A stretch of 33,300 nt of DNA from NCBI GenBank assembly GCA_003167275.1, contig PMTT01000268.1, positions 9,818-43,117 on the forward strand, written 5' to 3'. The notes beneath the pieces were generated by a model. The model saw only the letters and a list, made by a program, of their open reading frames with translations, was not told the DNA's origin and did no database searches. This DNA is from Bryobacterales bacterium. GTDB lineage: Bacteria; Acidobacteriota; Terriglobia; Bryobacterales; Bryobacteraceae. A program made the position numbers and the translations under genes. The stretch's first letter is position 1. Each line of letters starts with the position of its first letter. Below are positions 9,444 through 18,717 of this stretch, piece after piece.

Positions 9444-10689
9444 CCGGCGGAACAGCGCCCACGCCTTGGAAGCTGAAATCACGCGACTGCCGCTCGCGGG
9501 GAGGCCGCAGGAGCAGCGGGACTACCGCGCTCACGAGCGTTGCCAGGGCGAGCCAACTCATCGCGCCCTGATAATGGCCAGTGGCCTGGCGAATTCCCGC
9601 CACCAGACTCGGACCAAATACCGCGGCGCACCCCCAGGCCGTGAGCATCAGGCCGTAGATCGACCCGATTTGCGCCGCCCCAAAGTAGTCGGTGGCGAAT
9701 GCCGGCATGGTGCCGAAGCCACCGCCGTAGCAAAGCAAGATGAGAAACGCCAACAACGAGAGCAGGGCGAACTGATGAACCTGCGAGAGCAGTAGAAATG
9801 CCGCGGACTGAAGCAGGAACATCATCAGAAACACCGTCCGCCGGCCTACCGCATCCGAGAACCAGGCCCACAGAAAACGTCCCGAGCCGTTGGCGATCGA
9901 GATGAGCCCGACCATGCCTGCGGCCGTCGCAGCCGATACGCCCGAGATCTCCTGCGCCATGGGAGACGCCTGCGAAATGATCGCGATTCCCGCCGTCGTG
10001 TTCAGGAACAAGGTAAGCCACAGCGCGTACCATTGCCACGTTCCGAGCGCCTGCCGGAGTGTGAAATCCTGCGAGGCCGATCGGCCGGGGTGCGAGGCAG
10101 TGGCAAGGTATCCCGCGGGCGCATAGCCGTCGGGTGGATTCCGCATGAATAGCGCACACCCAAAGACGACGACCAAATACGCCAGACCCAGAACTTCGAA
10201 GGTGCGCCCGACTCCGACCGAAGCCATCAGCGAATTCGCCGCCGGAGCAGTTACCAGCGCGCCCGCTCCGAAGCCTGCGACGGCGAGACCAGTGATCATG
10301 CCGCGCTTATCGGGAAACCATTTCACCAACGTGGCGATCGGCACGATGTACCCCAAGCCAAGCCCCGCGCCGCCGATCAGGCCGTAGGTCAAGTACAAGT
10401 TACTCAAGCTGTGCGCCGAACCCGCCAGCATTGTGCCCAGTCCGTAGAGGACCGCGGCAGCAAGCGCCACCGACCGCGGGCCGCTTCGTTTCATCCACAA
10501 CCCGCCGGCAAACGCCGCGAAGCCAACGACGAAGATAGCGATCTCAAACGCATCCGTGACTTCGGCAATAGTCCAGCCGTGAGCATGCGACAACGGAATG
10601 CGGAATACGCTCCACGCGTACACGGCGCCAAAGGCGATCTGCATCAGCACGCCCGCGGCCGCGATGAGCCAACGCTTTTGTGTGTTCAT
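9433..10689 (-). CDS. MFS transporter, OFA (oxalate/formate antiporter) family
   Basis: RWLIAAAGVLMQIAFGAVYAWSVFRIPL; YGLIGGAGLGLGYIVPIATLVKWFPDKRGMITGLAVAGFGAGAL; 418 aa, 12 TM pattern. Confidence 0.92.
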   Translation of the reverse strand: MNTQKRWLIAAAGVLMQIAFGAVYAWSVFRIPLSHAHGWTIAEVTDAFEIAIFVVGFAAFAGGLWMKRSGPRSVALAAAVLYGLGTMLAGSAHSLSNLYLTYGLIGGAGLGLGYIVPIATLVKWFPDKRGMITGLAVAGFGAGALVTAPAANSLMASVGVGRTFEVLGLAYLVVVFGCALFMRNPPDGYAPAGYLATASHPGRSASQDFTLRQALGTWQWYALWLTLFLNTTAGIAIISQASPMAQEISGVSAATAAGMVGLISIANGSGRFLWAWFSDAVGRRTVFLMMFLLQSAAFLLLSQVHQFALLSLLAFLILLCYGGGFGTMPAFATDYFGAAQIGSIYGLMLTAWGCAAVFGPSLVAGIRQATGHYQGAMSWLALATLVSAVVPLLLRPPRERQSRDFSFQGVGAVPPVRS

Positions 10690-10701
10690 AATAAGTCTCC
10701 T

Positions 10702-12144
10702 CTATTTTCCGGTCGGCGTATAGCCGTCCGTCAATGTCTTCAGGAAAGCGACAATCTGATCTTCTTGTTGGCTGGTAAGTCCAAGGTTGCCCAGTTGCCT
10801 TCGATTCATGGTCTCGGGATGTTCGGGCGCCGGCCAACAAGTCACCTTCTCCCCGGGGGCGCCGGCCTGGCAGCGCGGCAAGACGTCGCGAGTGTTATAG
10901 AAGTGCACCACTTCCTTGAGCGATTTCAGATAACCGTTGTGCATGTAGGCCTTGACGAAATCCGGGCGCGGCCGCTTATCGACATTTCGCACCGTGGGTG
11001 TCTTATGTTTGCCTATGAAGGATTTCGCCCTCGGCGTCCACTCCCCATTCGGATTCGCCGGGCCTTCGAGAAATCCGCCCACGCCGGCATCGAGAAAGCT
11101 GGCGCCGGCCGGGTTGGCCGTAAATCCGGAGCCGTCAGGCTGGTTCTCTTGGTAATACGGCATCCCATGGTTCGGCGGCAGGCCCAGGTTCGAAGCCGTG
11201 AAATCGGTAAACAACGGCTCCTCGCCCGGACCTCCGTCGCGATGACATTCGTTGCAGTGCGTCGCGCCGCTGCGGAACAACTGGTAACCGGCGTCTTCGT
11301 ACGGAGTGAACTTCGCCTTGCCGGCCATGACGTAGTCGTACTTCGAGGAAAACGAATTCACTTCACTGGATCCTTCATACGCCGCGATGGCTTCGGCGAT
11401 CTTGTCGTACGTAGATTGCGCGATGCCTCGGTCCACCGGCGTTAGATGCACGGGCAGTGGATCCGCCTTCGGCGCTGGGCCTGGCCGATCGCAAGTCTCT
11501 TTAATGTCCGCCGGCCATCGCATGGCGAACGCTTGGGCGCCCCACAGGTGCTCCGCCATGGACCGATACGGCCTTCCGGATGCTCGATATACCACGCAGG
11601 CCGCGTCGATGAGCGCCATCTCATTCGGATCGAGAGGCGGCCCTTGCGCCTGCTCCGCGAGCGGACTATTGAGCCGCATACCGGTTGCGCGCATGTCCCA
11701 GAAGGCTCCGCCAACCAAGTCGCCCTGGAGCGCATTGTAGTGTAGCACCGGCGAGAAGCTGGCGTACCCATGGGTCTGAGGTACGCGCCCGTTGAAGCGA
11801 GAACGCACCGATCCCGGATAGGCGGCGGTAGTCCGATTGAGTTCGCTCACTGGTCCGGCGAATCCCGCTTCGGGCATATGACAGAAGGCGCAAGCTTCGT
11901 TCCTCCCGACAGACAACTGCCGGTCGTAAAAGAGCAGCTTGCCGAGCAGAATCACTTGCTGCGATGCGTCGAGGGTTTCATGCTGCACTCTCGTCTGGGT
12001 CTCGTCCTCAGTCCGATTAATTTCTTTCTCAACCGACTCAATCTCTTTCTGAGCAGCGGACCACTCGAGGGGTTCCGAACGAAGCGCCAGCATGACGCCG
12101 ATCGCGGCGATTGCTCCGGCAGTATACAGTGCTGTTGGTCGCAT
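10702..12144 (-). CDS. di-heme cytochrome c peroxidase / MauG family protein
   Basis: Two CxxCH heme sites (CAFCH, CNECH), LGKLLFYDRQLSVGRNEACAFCHMPEAGFAGP, KHKTPTVRNVDKRPRPDFVKAYMHNGYLKSLKEVVHFYNTRD. Confidence 0.9.
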   Translation of the reverse strand: MRPTALYTAGAIAAIGVMLALRSEPLEWSAAQKEIESVEKEINRTEDETQTRVQHETLDASQQVILLGKLLFYDRQLSVGRNEACAFCHMPEAGFAGPVSELNRTTAAYPGSVRSRFNGRVPQTHGYASFSPVLHYNALQGDLVGGAFWDMRATGMRLNSPLAEQAQGPPLDPNEMALIDAACVVYRASGRPYRSMAEHLWGAQAFAMRWPADIKETCDRPGPAPKADPLPVHLTPVDRGIAQSTYDKIAEAIAAYEGSSEVNSFSSKYDYVMAGKAKFTPYEDAGYQLFRSGATHCNECHRDGGPGEEPLFTDFTASNLGLPPNHGMPYYQENQPDGSGFTANPAGASFLDAGVGGFLEGPANPNGEWTPRAKSFIGKHKTPTVRNVDKRPRPDFVKAYMHNGYLKSLKEVVHFYNTRDVLPRCQAGAPGEKVTCWPAPEHPETMNRRQLGNLGLTSQQEDQIVAFLKTLTDGYTPTGK

Positions 12145-12244
12145 GATGGATCTCTCCTTATCTCTCCTAATGAAATAGAGTGCAAGGATGCTACCAGGCC
12201 CGGAGGTCGATTCTTCAGGAGGTTACGGGTGAGCTAGTAAGAAG

Positions 12245-12256
12245 CATGACGTCATG
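12245..12256. promoter_or_regulatory. 12-bp perfect palindrome CATGACGTCATG in the intergenic region upstream of the cytochrome c peroxidase
   Basis: Direct reading; self-complementary. Confidence 0.35.
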
Positions 12257-12285
12257 ACGACGCCGCCTGACGAAGGGACGTGCTC

Positions 12286-13290
12286 TCAGCCTAACCATTG
12301 GGGATTCTGGTATGTGCCATCGAACGTATGAGTTGTCTTGTACTGCTCATACTTGCCGGCTTGCGCGGCCTGCGCGGTCTTCGCCAGAAGGGCTTCGACT
12401 TCGGCGCGCTGCATGGGCCGGAAACTCCCTGCGGCGCCCACCGCCTGGTCGAGGATCCGCATCGAGTCGCAGCCCGTAATCACCACGCTCGTTGGTAAGT
12501 TCATAGCGTAGTGTAGGCATTCGACCGGGGAGGCAGTCTTGCTATCAAGTATGATGTGGTCGCCCATCGGCTTCATCCCCAACACGCCAATATCGCTCTT
12601 CACCAACACAGGTAGGACGTTCTTTTCGAAGCTGTCGTAGTGCGCGTCCATTACGTTCAACGGCATCTGCACGGTGTCGAATCGGAACTGATGACTGTCC
12701 GCGGTCGCCAGCATCTTCAAATGCACAGCGGGACTCTTGTGGCCCGTAAAGCCGATATAGCGGATCTTCCCAGCCTTCCTGGCGGCAAGCGCCGCTTCCA
12801 TGCCGCCGCCGGCCGCGAAAATGCGGCCCGGATCGTCCATGCGGATGACTTCGTGAAACTGCAGGAGATCGATATGACCGGTCTCGAGCTGGCGCAGCGA
12901 TTCTTCGATCTGCTGCGTGGCGGTTTTCTTGTCCCTGCCGTCGATTTTGGTCATCAGGAACGCGCGTTGGCGATAGCCGTCGCGCAGTGCCTTGCCCATG
13001 CGAAGCTCGCTCTGCCCGCCGTTGTAGGCCCAGCAGTTGTCGAGGAAGTTAACTCCTTGATCGATGGCCGCGCGCACGATGCGAATACTCTCCGCCTCTT
13101 CGAGGTCTGGACGGACAAGATGGTATCCGCCCAGCCCTATCATCGAGACCATTTCCTCTGTGTGGCCGAGTCTACGGCGGGGAACTTCTCCCATGGATTC
13201 CGCTCCTTTCGCGAACCGGGAGGCGCCGGCGAGCACCGAAGCGCCAGTAACTACTTCCAGGAATCGTCTTCTCATTGCGTCGAACGTCAT
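12286..13290 (-). CDS. aldo/keto reductase with twin-arginine signal
   Basis: MTFDAMRRRFLEVVTGASVLAGASRFAKGAES signal; RRLGHTEEMVSMIGLGGYHL; GVNFLDNCWAYNGGQSELRMGKAL; HIDLLQFHEV; IRYIGFTGH. Confidence 0.9.
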   Translation of the reverse strand: MTFDAMRRRFLEVVTGASVLAGASRFAKGAESMGEVPRRRLGHTEEMVSMIGLGGYHLVRPDLEEAESIRIVRAAIDQGVNFLDNCWAYNGGQSELRMGKALRDGYRQRAFLMTKIDGRDKKTATQQIEESLRQLETGHIDLLQFHEVIRMDDPGRIFAAGGGMEAALAARKAGKIRYIGFTGHKSPAVHLKMLATADSHQFRFDTVQMPLNVMDAHYDSFEKNVLPVLVKSDIGVLGMKPMGDHIILDSKTASPVECLHYAMNLPTSVVITGCDSMRILDQAVGAAGSFRPMQRAEVEALLAKTAQAAQAGKYEQYKTTHTFDGTYQNPQWLG

Positions 13291-13309
13291 ATCGCTCTTC
13301 CGAGCACTA

Positions 13310-13708
13310 CTAGGAACCCGCCGACTTTGCCGCTACTTGTTGCGCCCTCAAGACCTCGCCCAGCAGAAACACGTCCGTGAGCAGCGCGCGCAAATGAACC
13401 GAAGCATTCAGGTTGTCGATCAATTGCGAGCTGATCGCAGGTTGCGCCAGCACGAGTTCCATGGCCGACAACGAGTCGCTGGCGTCGCGCTCCAACACGG
13501 CCAGAAATGACGGCCGGCCGTCTCCCATCTCCTCCGCACAGCGGTCCGGCAGCCCGATGAGGGCATTGACTGCGCGATTCAGGAACTCCCTGATCTTTCT
13601 GCCAGACTCGCTGCCCTTGTCGCTCGCGAGACCCTGCGCCGCATACGCCAGCATGAACTCGTAGCATTCCTCGATAACCTCAAAGCGCTCCAGGATTTCT
13701 GCGGCCAT
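13310..13708 (-). CDS. hypothetical protein, 132 aa, alpha-helical
   Basis: Intact ORF packed between the cytochrome b and aldo/keto reductase genes, same strand; MAAEILERFEVIEECYEFMLAYAAQGLAS... Confidence 0.65.
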   Translation of the reverse strand: MAAEILERFEVIEECYEFMLAYAAQGLASDKGSESGRKIREFLNRAVNALIGLPDRCAEEMGDGRPSFLAVLERDASDSLSAMELVLAQPAISSQLIDNLNASVHLRALLTDVFLLGEVLRAQQVAAKSAGS

Positions 13709-13711
13709 AAA

Positions 13712-14575
13712 TCATATCTCCCTGTCCGTCCGGCTCGATCCTGACGGCGGTATTTCCACCGCCCAGCGCTGCGGGTCGTAGTGCTTCAGATAAAACTCTC
13801 GCCTCATCGTGCCAAAAACCATCGACTTTGTGATGTCCAGTTTTTCCGGCCGAATCGCGAAGTACACGTGCACCATCACCAGCGCGATGAGTCCGATGCC
13901 GGCCAGTCCGTGGAGCACATACATCAGGCCCCACGTCATATCGCTGAACAGATACGGATTGCGAGGGAAGAAGATGGTGCGGACCCGGGACATCATAAAC
14001 ACCCCGGTGCCGATCGCCGATAAGCCAGTCGCGATAATCGCGCCGTGATACAGCTTGTTCTCTAACGGATACTTTGCAAACTTCCGCGGCGGCGGCACAG
14101 GGCGGCCCATGAATCGCTGGACTCTTCTCCACGCATCCACCACGTCGGCCCTGTCCGGCCAGATCGCCCAGAAGTCCAGCCAGAATGAGGCATGAATTAC
14201 GTGAAAGATAATCGATACCGTCAGCACGGTGCCGGCGATCCAATGATAAGTCACCCAATTGAACTGCACACCGAGCTTGGGCATAAATGCCGTGATGAGC
14301 AGGGTGAGCATCGCCGCGGCCATAATCCAGTGAAACGATCGCGCCGCCAGCGAATGTCTGGGAATTCGAGCGGGCAGTTCAGCCGCGGGCACCGGAGCAT
14401 CGCTGCCGGCGAATTCCTCTGCGCGGGCGAAATATCGTACATAAGTGGCGTGCACCATGAGGAATAGCAGGCCCGCGATCCCGGCCACCCAAATCAGGAA
14501 CCACGCCACGTGGATGGGAACGCTCTGCCCCCAGGGACTCGTCGCTAATTCTGTAATCCGCTTCAGGATGTCCAT
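13712..14575 (-). CDS. cytochrome b561/formate dehydrogenase gamma-type membrane protein
   Basis: IPRHSLAARSFHWIMAAAMLTLLITAF; TYHWIAGTVLTVSIIFHVIHASF; YVLHGLAGIGLIALVMVHVYFAIRPEKLDITKSMVFGTMRREFYLKHYDPQRW. Confidence 0.85.
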   Translation of the reverse strand: MDILKRITELATSPWGQSVPIHVAWFLIWVAGIAGLLFLMVHATYVRYFARAEEFAGSDAPVPAAELPARIPRHSLAARSFHWIMAAAMLTLLITAFMPKLGVQFNWVTYHWIAGTVLTVSIIFHVIHASFWLDFWAIWPDRADVVDAWRRVQRFMGRPVPPPRKFAKYPLENKLYHGAIIATGLSAIGTGVFMMSRVRTIFFPRNPYLFSDMTWGLMYVLHGLAGIGLIALVMVHVYFAIRPEKLDITKSMVFGTMRREFYLKHYDPQRWAVEIPPSGSSRTDREI

Positions 14576-15579
14576 TTTGCTTCCTCCACTCCCCCAATTG
14601 CCCGCTTCACGAGGTTCCTCATCAAGGGGATCTTATAGGCGTTGAACTGTAACGGGACGGCTCCCTGCACGGCTAGTTTCCCGGCCATTTCGCCCGTTGC
14701 CGGCGTCGCTGTTTTTCCGCGTACGGCGTCTTCCACCGCCTTCAATCGCAGAGGACGCGCGGCGGCGCCGTTCACGGCAAGACGGATGCCCTCGATGGTG
14801 TCGCCGGAAACGTGCATCGCCGAGGCCACGTTCATCAAAGGAAAGTCCCACACGTTCCGGTCTCGCACTTTTTCGAAATAGAATCGCGCGCCCGCCCACG
14901 TGGACGGGATGCGAATGGCGGTCAGCAGGTCGCCAGGCTTCAGAATGTGGAGGCGCGTGATGTCGATGTCAGGCCCAATGAAATAGTCTTCGGCGTCGAC
15001 GATTCGTTCTCCCTTGGACGTTTGAATCACAAATTTGGCATCCAGGGCAATCAACGCCGGAGCCGAATCGGAGGGGTTCACCGCTACGCATCGCTCCGCG
15101 TGAAGGATGGCGTGCTCGCGGTTCCGGCCGGTGGGCGTATCGGCATAACAGATATTTCCGCCCGCACGGTAGCACGGCCAGCCGGAGCGGTAATACCAGC
15201 AGCGCGTGTCCTGCGACACGTTGCCGCCGATGGTGCCCTGGTTTCGGATCTGCGGTGAAGCGATCAATTCGGCGGCCTCTGCCAACAGACCGTAGTGCTC
15301 CCTGATGACCGGGTGCTTCACGATCTCGGTAAGGGTGGTCAGCGCGCCGATCTCGATGCCGCCGTCTGTCGTGCGAATGCCCCTGAGTTCCGCGACACCG
15401 CTGAGGTCAACCAGCACTTTCGGCCGCTTGATGCGGTCCTTGAGCCAGTCGAAGCTATCGAGCCCGCCGGCCATAATCCAGGCGTCCTCTCCATGCTGTT
15501 GGAGAAGATGCTGTGCATCAGCGGCGGAAGTCGGTTGAAGCAGGTCGAACGCGGGCATGACGTCTCGTATTACCGACAT
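14563..15579 (-). CDS. molybdenum hydroxylase FAD-binding subunit (CoxM/XDH medium subunit family)
   Basis: MPAFDLLQPTSAADAQHLL...; IMAGGLDSFDWLKDRIKRPKVLVDLS; AELIASPQIRNQGTIGGNVSQDTRCWYYR. Confidence 0.92.
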   Translation of the reverse strand: MSVIRDVMPAFDLLQPTSAADAQHLLQQHGEDAWIMAGGLDSFDWLKDRIKRPKVLVDLSGVAELRGIRTTDGGIEIGALTTLTEIVKHPVIREHYGLLAEAAELIASPQIRNQGTIGGNVSQDTRCWYYRSGWPCYRAGGNICYADTPTGRNREHAILHAERCVAVNPSDSAPALIALDAKFVIQTSKGERIVDAEDYFIGPDIDITRLHILKPGDLLTAIRIPSTWAGARFYFEKVRDRNVWDFPLMNVASAMHVSGDTIEGIRLAVNGAAARPLRLKAVEDAVRGKTATPATGEMAGKLAVQGAVPLQFNAYKIPLMRNLVKRAIGGVEEAKWTS

Positions 15580-15593
15580 AAGTCCTCTCGCAT

Positions 15594-18086
15594 TTAAATG
15601 TGCGCCATCAGGGGATGTTGCACCGGGCGCCCAGCTTCCAACGAAGTCAAAATCGTGTCGGCGTTAACCGGCGCGCGCCGAAAGATCTCGTCGCCCAGGG
15701 CGTCCGAGAGCGCGTTTAAGATAGAGGCGCACCCGCCTCCCACAGGGGGTTCGCCGATACCGCGGGCGCCCACCGGAGTCTCAGGGTCGGGAGTATCCAA
15801 CGCTTCCCATTGCATGTTCACCGGTACATCGAGAATCGTCGGTGGCTTATTATGGTGGAACCGTTTGGCGACCATCACTCCGTAATGCGGGTCGAAAACC
15901 CACTTCTGGCCGATGGCGTGGCCGATGCCGAGGATCGAGCGCCCCAGTACCTGCCCGCCGAGTGCGCGCGGATGGATCACCGTGCCCACGTCGGCGTACG
16001 CCAGGAAGTCCACGACGTAATACTTGCCGGTCTCGACGTCCACTTCGATTTCGGCGAAGCTTGCCACGTAGGAATGTGTCATGCCGTCGCGCGGGTAATT
16101 GTCCTTCGCGGCCGCTACCAATCCCTGTCCGGCCAGCGACGCTATGGACGCCTTGGTCACCTTGTTGACATCGGCCGGCGCTTCATGGCCATCGTATTTG
16201 CCGCCGAGTTCGATCGCGCGCCGGGCTGCCTGCGCCAGAGTCATACCGGCGGAGCCCTTGCGAAAGACTCGCTCGTTCGCGACCGTGTAGTCCTCCGGTG
16301 CGCCCCCCAGGCCCTTTGCGGCGATCTCCTGCAGTTTCTGCCGGGCATCCATCGCCACGGCGTGAGCGGCTCGCGTCATTGCGTGCGTGGTCTGGCTGCC
16401 GCCGGACACGCACGTGAACGGAAGATGCTTCGACGTGTCGCCCCACACCACGTCGCATTTCTCCCACGCGACGCCGAGTACTTCTGCGGCCGCACGGTGG
16501 ACGTCGATCACCGACTCCGTTCCCAGGTTTCCGATTCCGGACTGGAATCGCACCCTGCCTTCCGGCGTGATGACGAGAAGTCCGTCAAAGCCGACGGTGC
16601 CGCCAACGTAGCAACTCAGCGCCACACCGACGCCGCGGACCTTGGATCCGATTCGTTTGGGACTCCGCGCAGCCCTGCCCTGCCAGTTGAATCTCTCCGC
16701 GCCGCGTTGCAGCGCGTCCTTGAGAAATGCGCTGGTGGCGTGCTGCATTTGGCCCTGTACCAGCGGCCCGTATTGCGCTTTGCCTTCGGGGCAGTTGATG
16801 TAACGGATCGCCACCTGGTCCAGCCCTAGCTTTCGAGCGGCCTTGGCGATGATCGGCTCAATGATCGAAATGCCTTGCAGCCCACCAGGCGAGCTCTGCG
16901 CGCTGCGCGGCGGCGTGTTCGTCAGCACGGTCACCCCGCGCCAACGCATGGCCTGCGGCTGGTACAACAGCGAGACCATACGTCCCGACGTTGGGGAGTC
17001 GCCCTGCGCGTCGTAAGGCCCGTTGTCCGAAATCACGAACATGTCGAGCGCGAGGATACGTCCTTCTTTGGAAAAGCCCACCTTCATGCGCCCCTGAAAG
17101 CCGGGCCGGGCGCGTCCGATGAAGGTCTCCTCCTCGCGGCTGATCCGCATCATCACGGGGGCATTGGCCTTCTTCGACAGCAGCGCAGGAATAATCATGG
17201 TGACGCCGCCGGTGATCTTGCTGCCGAATCCGCCGCCCGTGTATTCGCTGATGAAGACGACCTTCTCCGCGTCCATATTCAGCCACCGTGCGATCGCGGG
17301 CCGGGTTTGCGCGGTGCTCTGGGTCCCGCTGTGAATGTAAACTTTGCCATTTTGCCAATACGCCATGGCACTGCGTGTTTCAAGGGTCTGATGGCTCACG
17401 TCTGGCGTGACAAAAGTCTCGTCCAGCACCAGGGCGGCACTCTTGAAACCTGCGTCGAGGTCGCCATACGACCATTCGTCAGGCGTCTTGCCCATCGGCA
17501 GTCGGCCGGATTTCGTTTCGGCGAAGTCGGCCTCGGTCCACTTCAGTTCCTTCACTGCGGGCCCAGTAGCGCCTGGCGGCGTCGTCCAGATGTTGCCGTC
17601 CGTTCTAGGGTTCGGGCCGCCGGGGCGCAGCGTATCGAGGGGATCGACCACGAACGGAAGCGGTTCGAAATCGATCTGGATTCGTTCGATCGCCTCGGCC
17701 GCAGTCAATTCGTCCACGGCTGCCACCGCGAGAATCGGCTCACCCTGGTAAACCGGCTCAATCGTGAGCCCTCGCTCGCCCCACTTGCTCGCCTTAATCA
17801 CCGTGCCGTTGTCGGTGAGTGTGTCGGCCGGCGCCGGAAGATCGTCCGCCGTAAGGATCGCCTTCACACCGGGCATCGCCAACGCTTCGCGGGCATCGAT
17901 ATGCCTCACCCGGGCATGCGGCAGCGGACTGAGCAACAGCTTGCAGAACAGCATGCCTTCGGCACGAAAATCTTCCGCGTATTTTGACCTGCCTGTGACC
18001 TTGGCTAAGAGATCGGTCGTCACGTAGTTCTTGCCGATCAGCTTGTATTGAGGCCCGTATACACGCTCGTTGGTAGCTTCAGGCAT
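15594..18086 (-). CDS. xanthine dehydrogenase-family molybdopterin-binding subunit (CoxL/XDH large subunit family)
   Basis: KVTGRSKYAEDFRAEGMLFCKLLLSPLPHARVRHID; GGGFGSKITGG; PVGARGIGEPPVGGGCASILNALSDALG; 830 aa. Confidence 0.95.
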   Translation of the reverse strand: MPEATNERVYGPQYKLIGKNYVTTDLLAKVTGRSKYAEDFRAEGMLFCKLLLSPLPHARVRHIDAREALAMPGVKAILTADDLPAPADTLTDNGTVIKASKWGERGLTIEPVYQGEPILAVAAVDELTAAEAIERIQIDFEPLPFVVDPLDTLRPGGPNPRTDGNIWTTPPGATGPAVKELKWTEADFAETKSGRLPMGKTPDEWSYGDLDAGFKSAALVLDETFVTPDVSHQTLETRSAMAYWQNGKVYIHSGTQSTAQTRPAIARWLNMDAEKVVFISEYTGGGFGSKITGGVTMIIPALLSKKANAPVMMRISREEETFIGRARPGFQGRMKVGFSKEGRILALDMFVISDNGPYDAQGDSPTSGRMVSLLYQPQAMRWRGVTVLTNTPPRSAQSSPGGLQGISIIEPIIAKAARKLGLDQVAIRYINCPEGKAQYGPLVQGQMQHATSAFLKDALQRGAERFNWQGRAARSPKRIGSKVRGVGVALSCYVGGTVGFDGLLVITPEGRVRFQSGIGNLGTESVIDVHRAAAEVLGVAWEKCDVVWGDTSKHLPFTCVSGGSQTTHAMTRAAHAVAMDARQKLQEIAAKGLGGAPEDYTVANERVFRKGSAGMTLAQAARRAIELGGKYDGHEAPADVNKVTKASIASLAGQGLVAAAKDNYPRDGMTHSYVASFAEIEVDVETGKYYVVDFLAYADVGTVIHPRALGGQVLGRSILGIGHAIGQKWVFDPHYGVMVAKRFHHNKPPTILDVPVNMQWEALDTPDPETPVGARGIGEPPVGGGCASILNALSDALGDEIFRRAPVNADTILTSLEAGRPVQHPLMAHI

Positions 18087-18717
18087 GGTTTACGCTCCTC
18101 ATATTCTCCGCGCCGCGCATCATCGCGGTGAGGATCTTGTCGTAGTCCTGACATCGGCATAGGTTCCCGGAAATACCGTGCGCCAACTCCAACCTGGTGG
18201 GGTTCGCGTTTGTCTTGAGGAATCCCACCGTGGCCATGATGAATCCGGACATACAAAACGCGCATTGGAATCCCTGCTCGTCGATTACGCCCTGCTGAAC
18301 GGGATGCAGGGTTCCGTCCTGGCTTGCGAGGCCTTCGATCGTCACGACGTTCCGACCCCGCACCGTGTGTGTGAGCACCGAGCAGGAGTAATGCGGCACG
18401 TCATCGATCAACACCGTGCAGGCCCCGCATTCGGCTCGGTCGCAACCCAACTTTGTTCCGGTTAGTCCCAACTTGTAGCGCAGGGTCCACGCCAGCGTTT
18501 CTTGCCTCATTACATCGGCCCGGCGAACTTGCCCGTTGACGTTCAAGCTAATCAGCCGCTCACCGGATCCGCCGATGCCGTGGACGGTGGAGCCGCGAAA
18601 CAGGTAGCTGGCTGAGCCAACGGCCGCGCCCGCGCCGATGACGCCTTGGATGAATCTGCGCCTGGAAACTGCTTTTGGTGTGTTTCCGAGAATCTTCAGA
18701 TGTGAATCATCAGACAT
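18079..18717 (-). CDS. 2Fe-2S subunit of molybdenum hydroxylase (CoxS-like) with Tat signal
   Basis: Probable start at 18717 (MSDDSHLKILGNTPKAVSRRRFIQGVIGAGAAVGSASYLFRG); CDRAECGACTVLIDDVPHYSCSVL; GISGNLCRCQDYDKIL. The longer ORF in the track (to 18939) overlaps the cupin gene. Confidence 0.93.
   Translation of the reverse strand: MSDDSHLKILGNTPKAVSRRRFIQGVIGAGAAVGSASYLFRGSTVHGIGGSGERLISLNVNGQVRRADVMRQETLAWTLRYKLGLTGTKLGCDRAECGACTVLIDDVPHYSCSVLTHTVRGRNVVTIEGLASQDGTLHPVQQGVIDEQGFQCAFCMSGFIMATVGFLKTNANPTRLELAHGISGNLCRCQDYDKILTAMMRGAENMRSVNHA

Noticed and set aside
10411-11445. 344-aa + strand ORF
   Set aside because: Antisense to the OFA transporter and di-heme peroxidase genes; no motif.
15594-18086. 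Carbon monoxide dehydrogenase (coxL) assignment
   Set aside because: Active-site loop lacks AYxCSFR and AYRGAGR, so only the broad XDH/CoxL family is supported.
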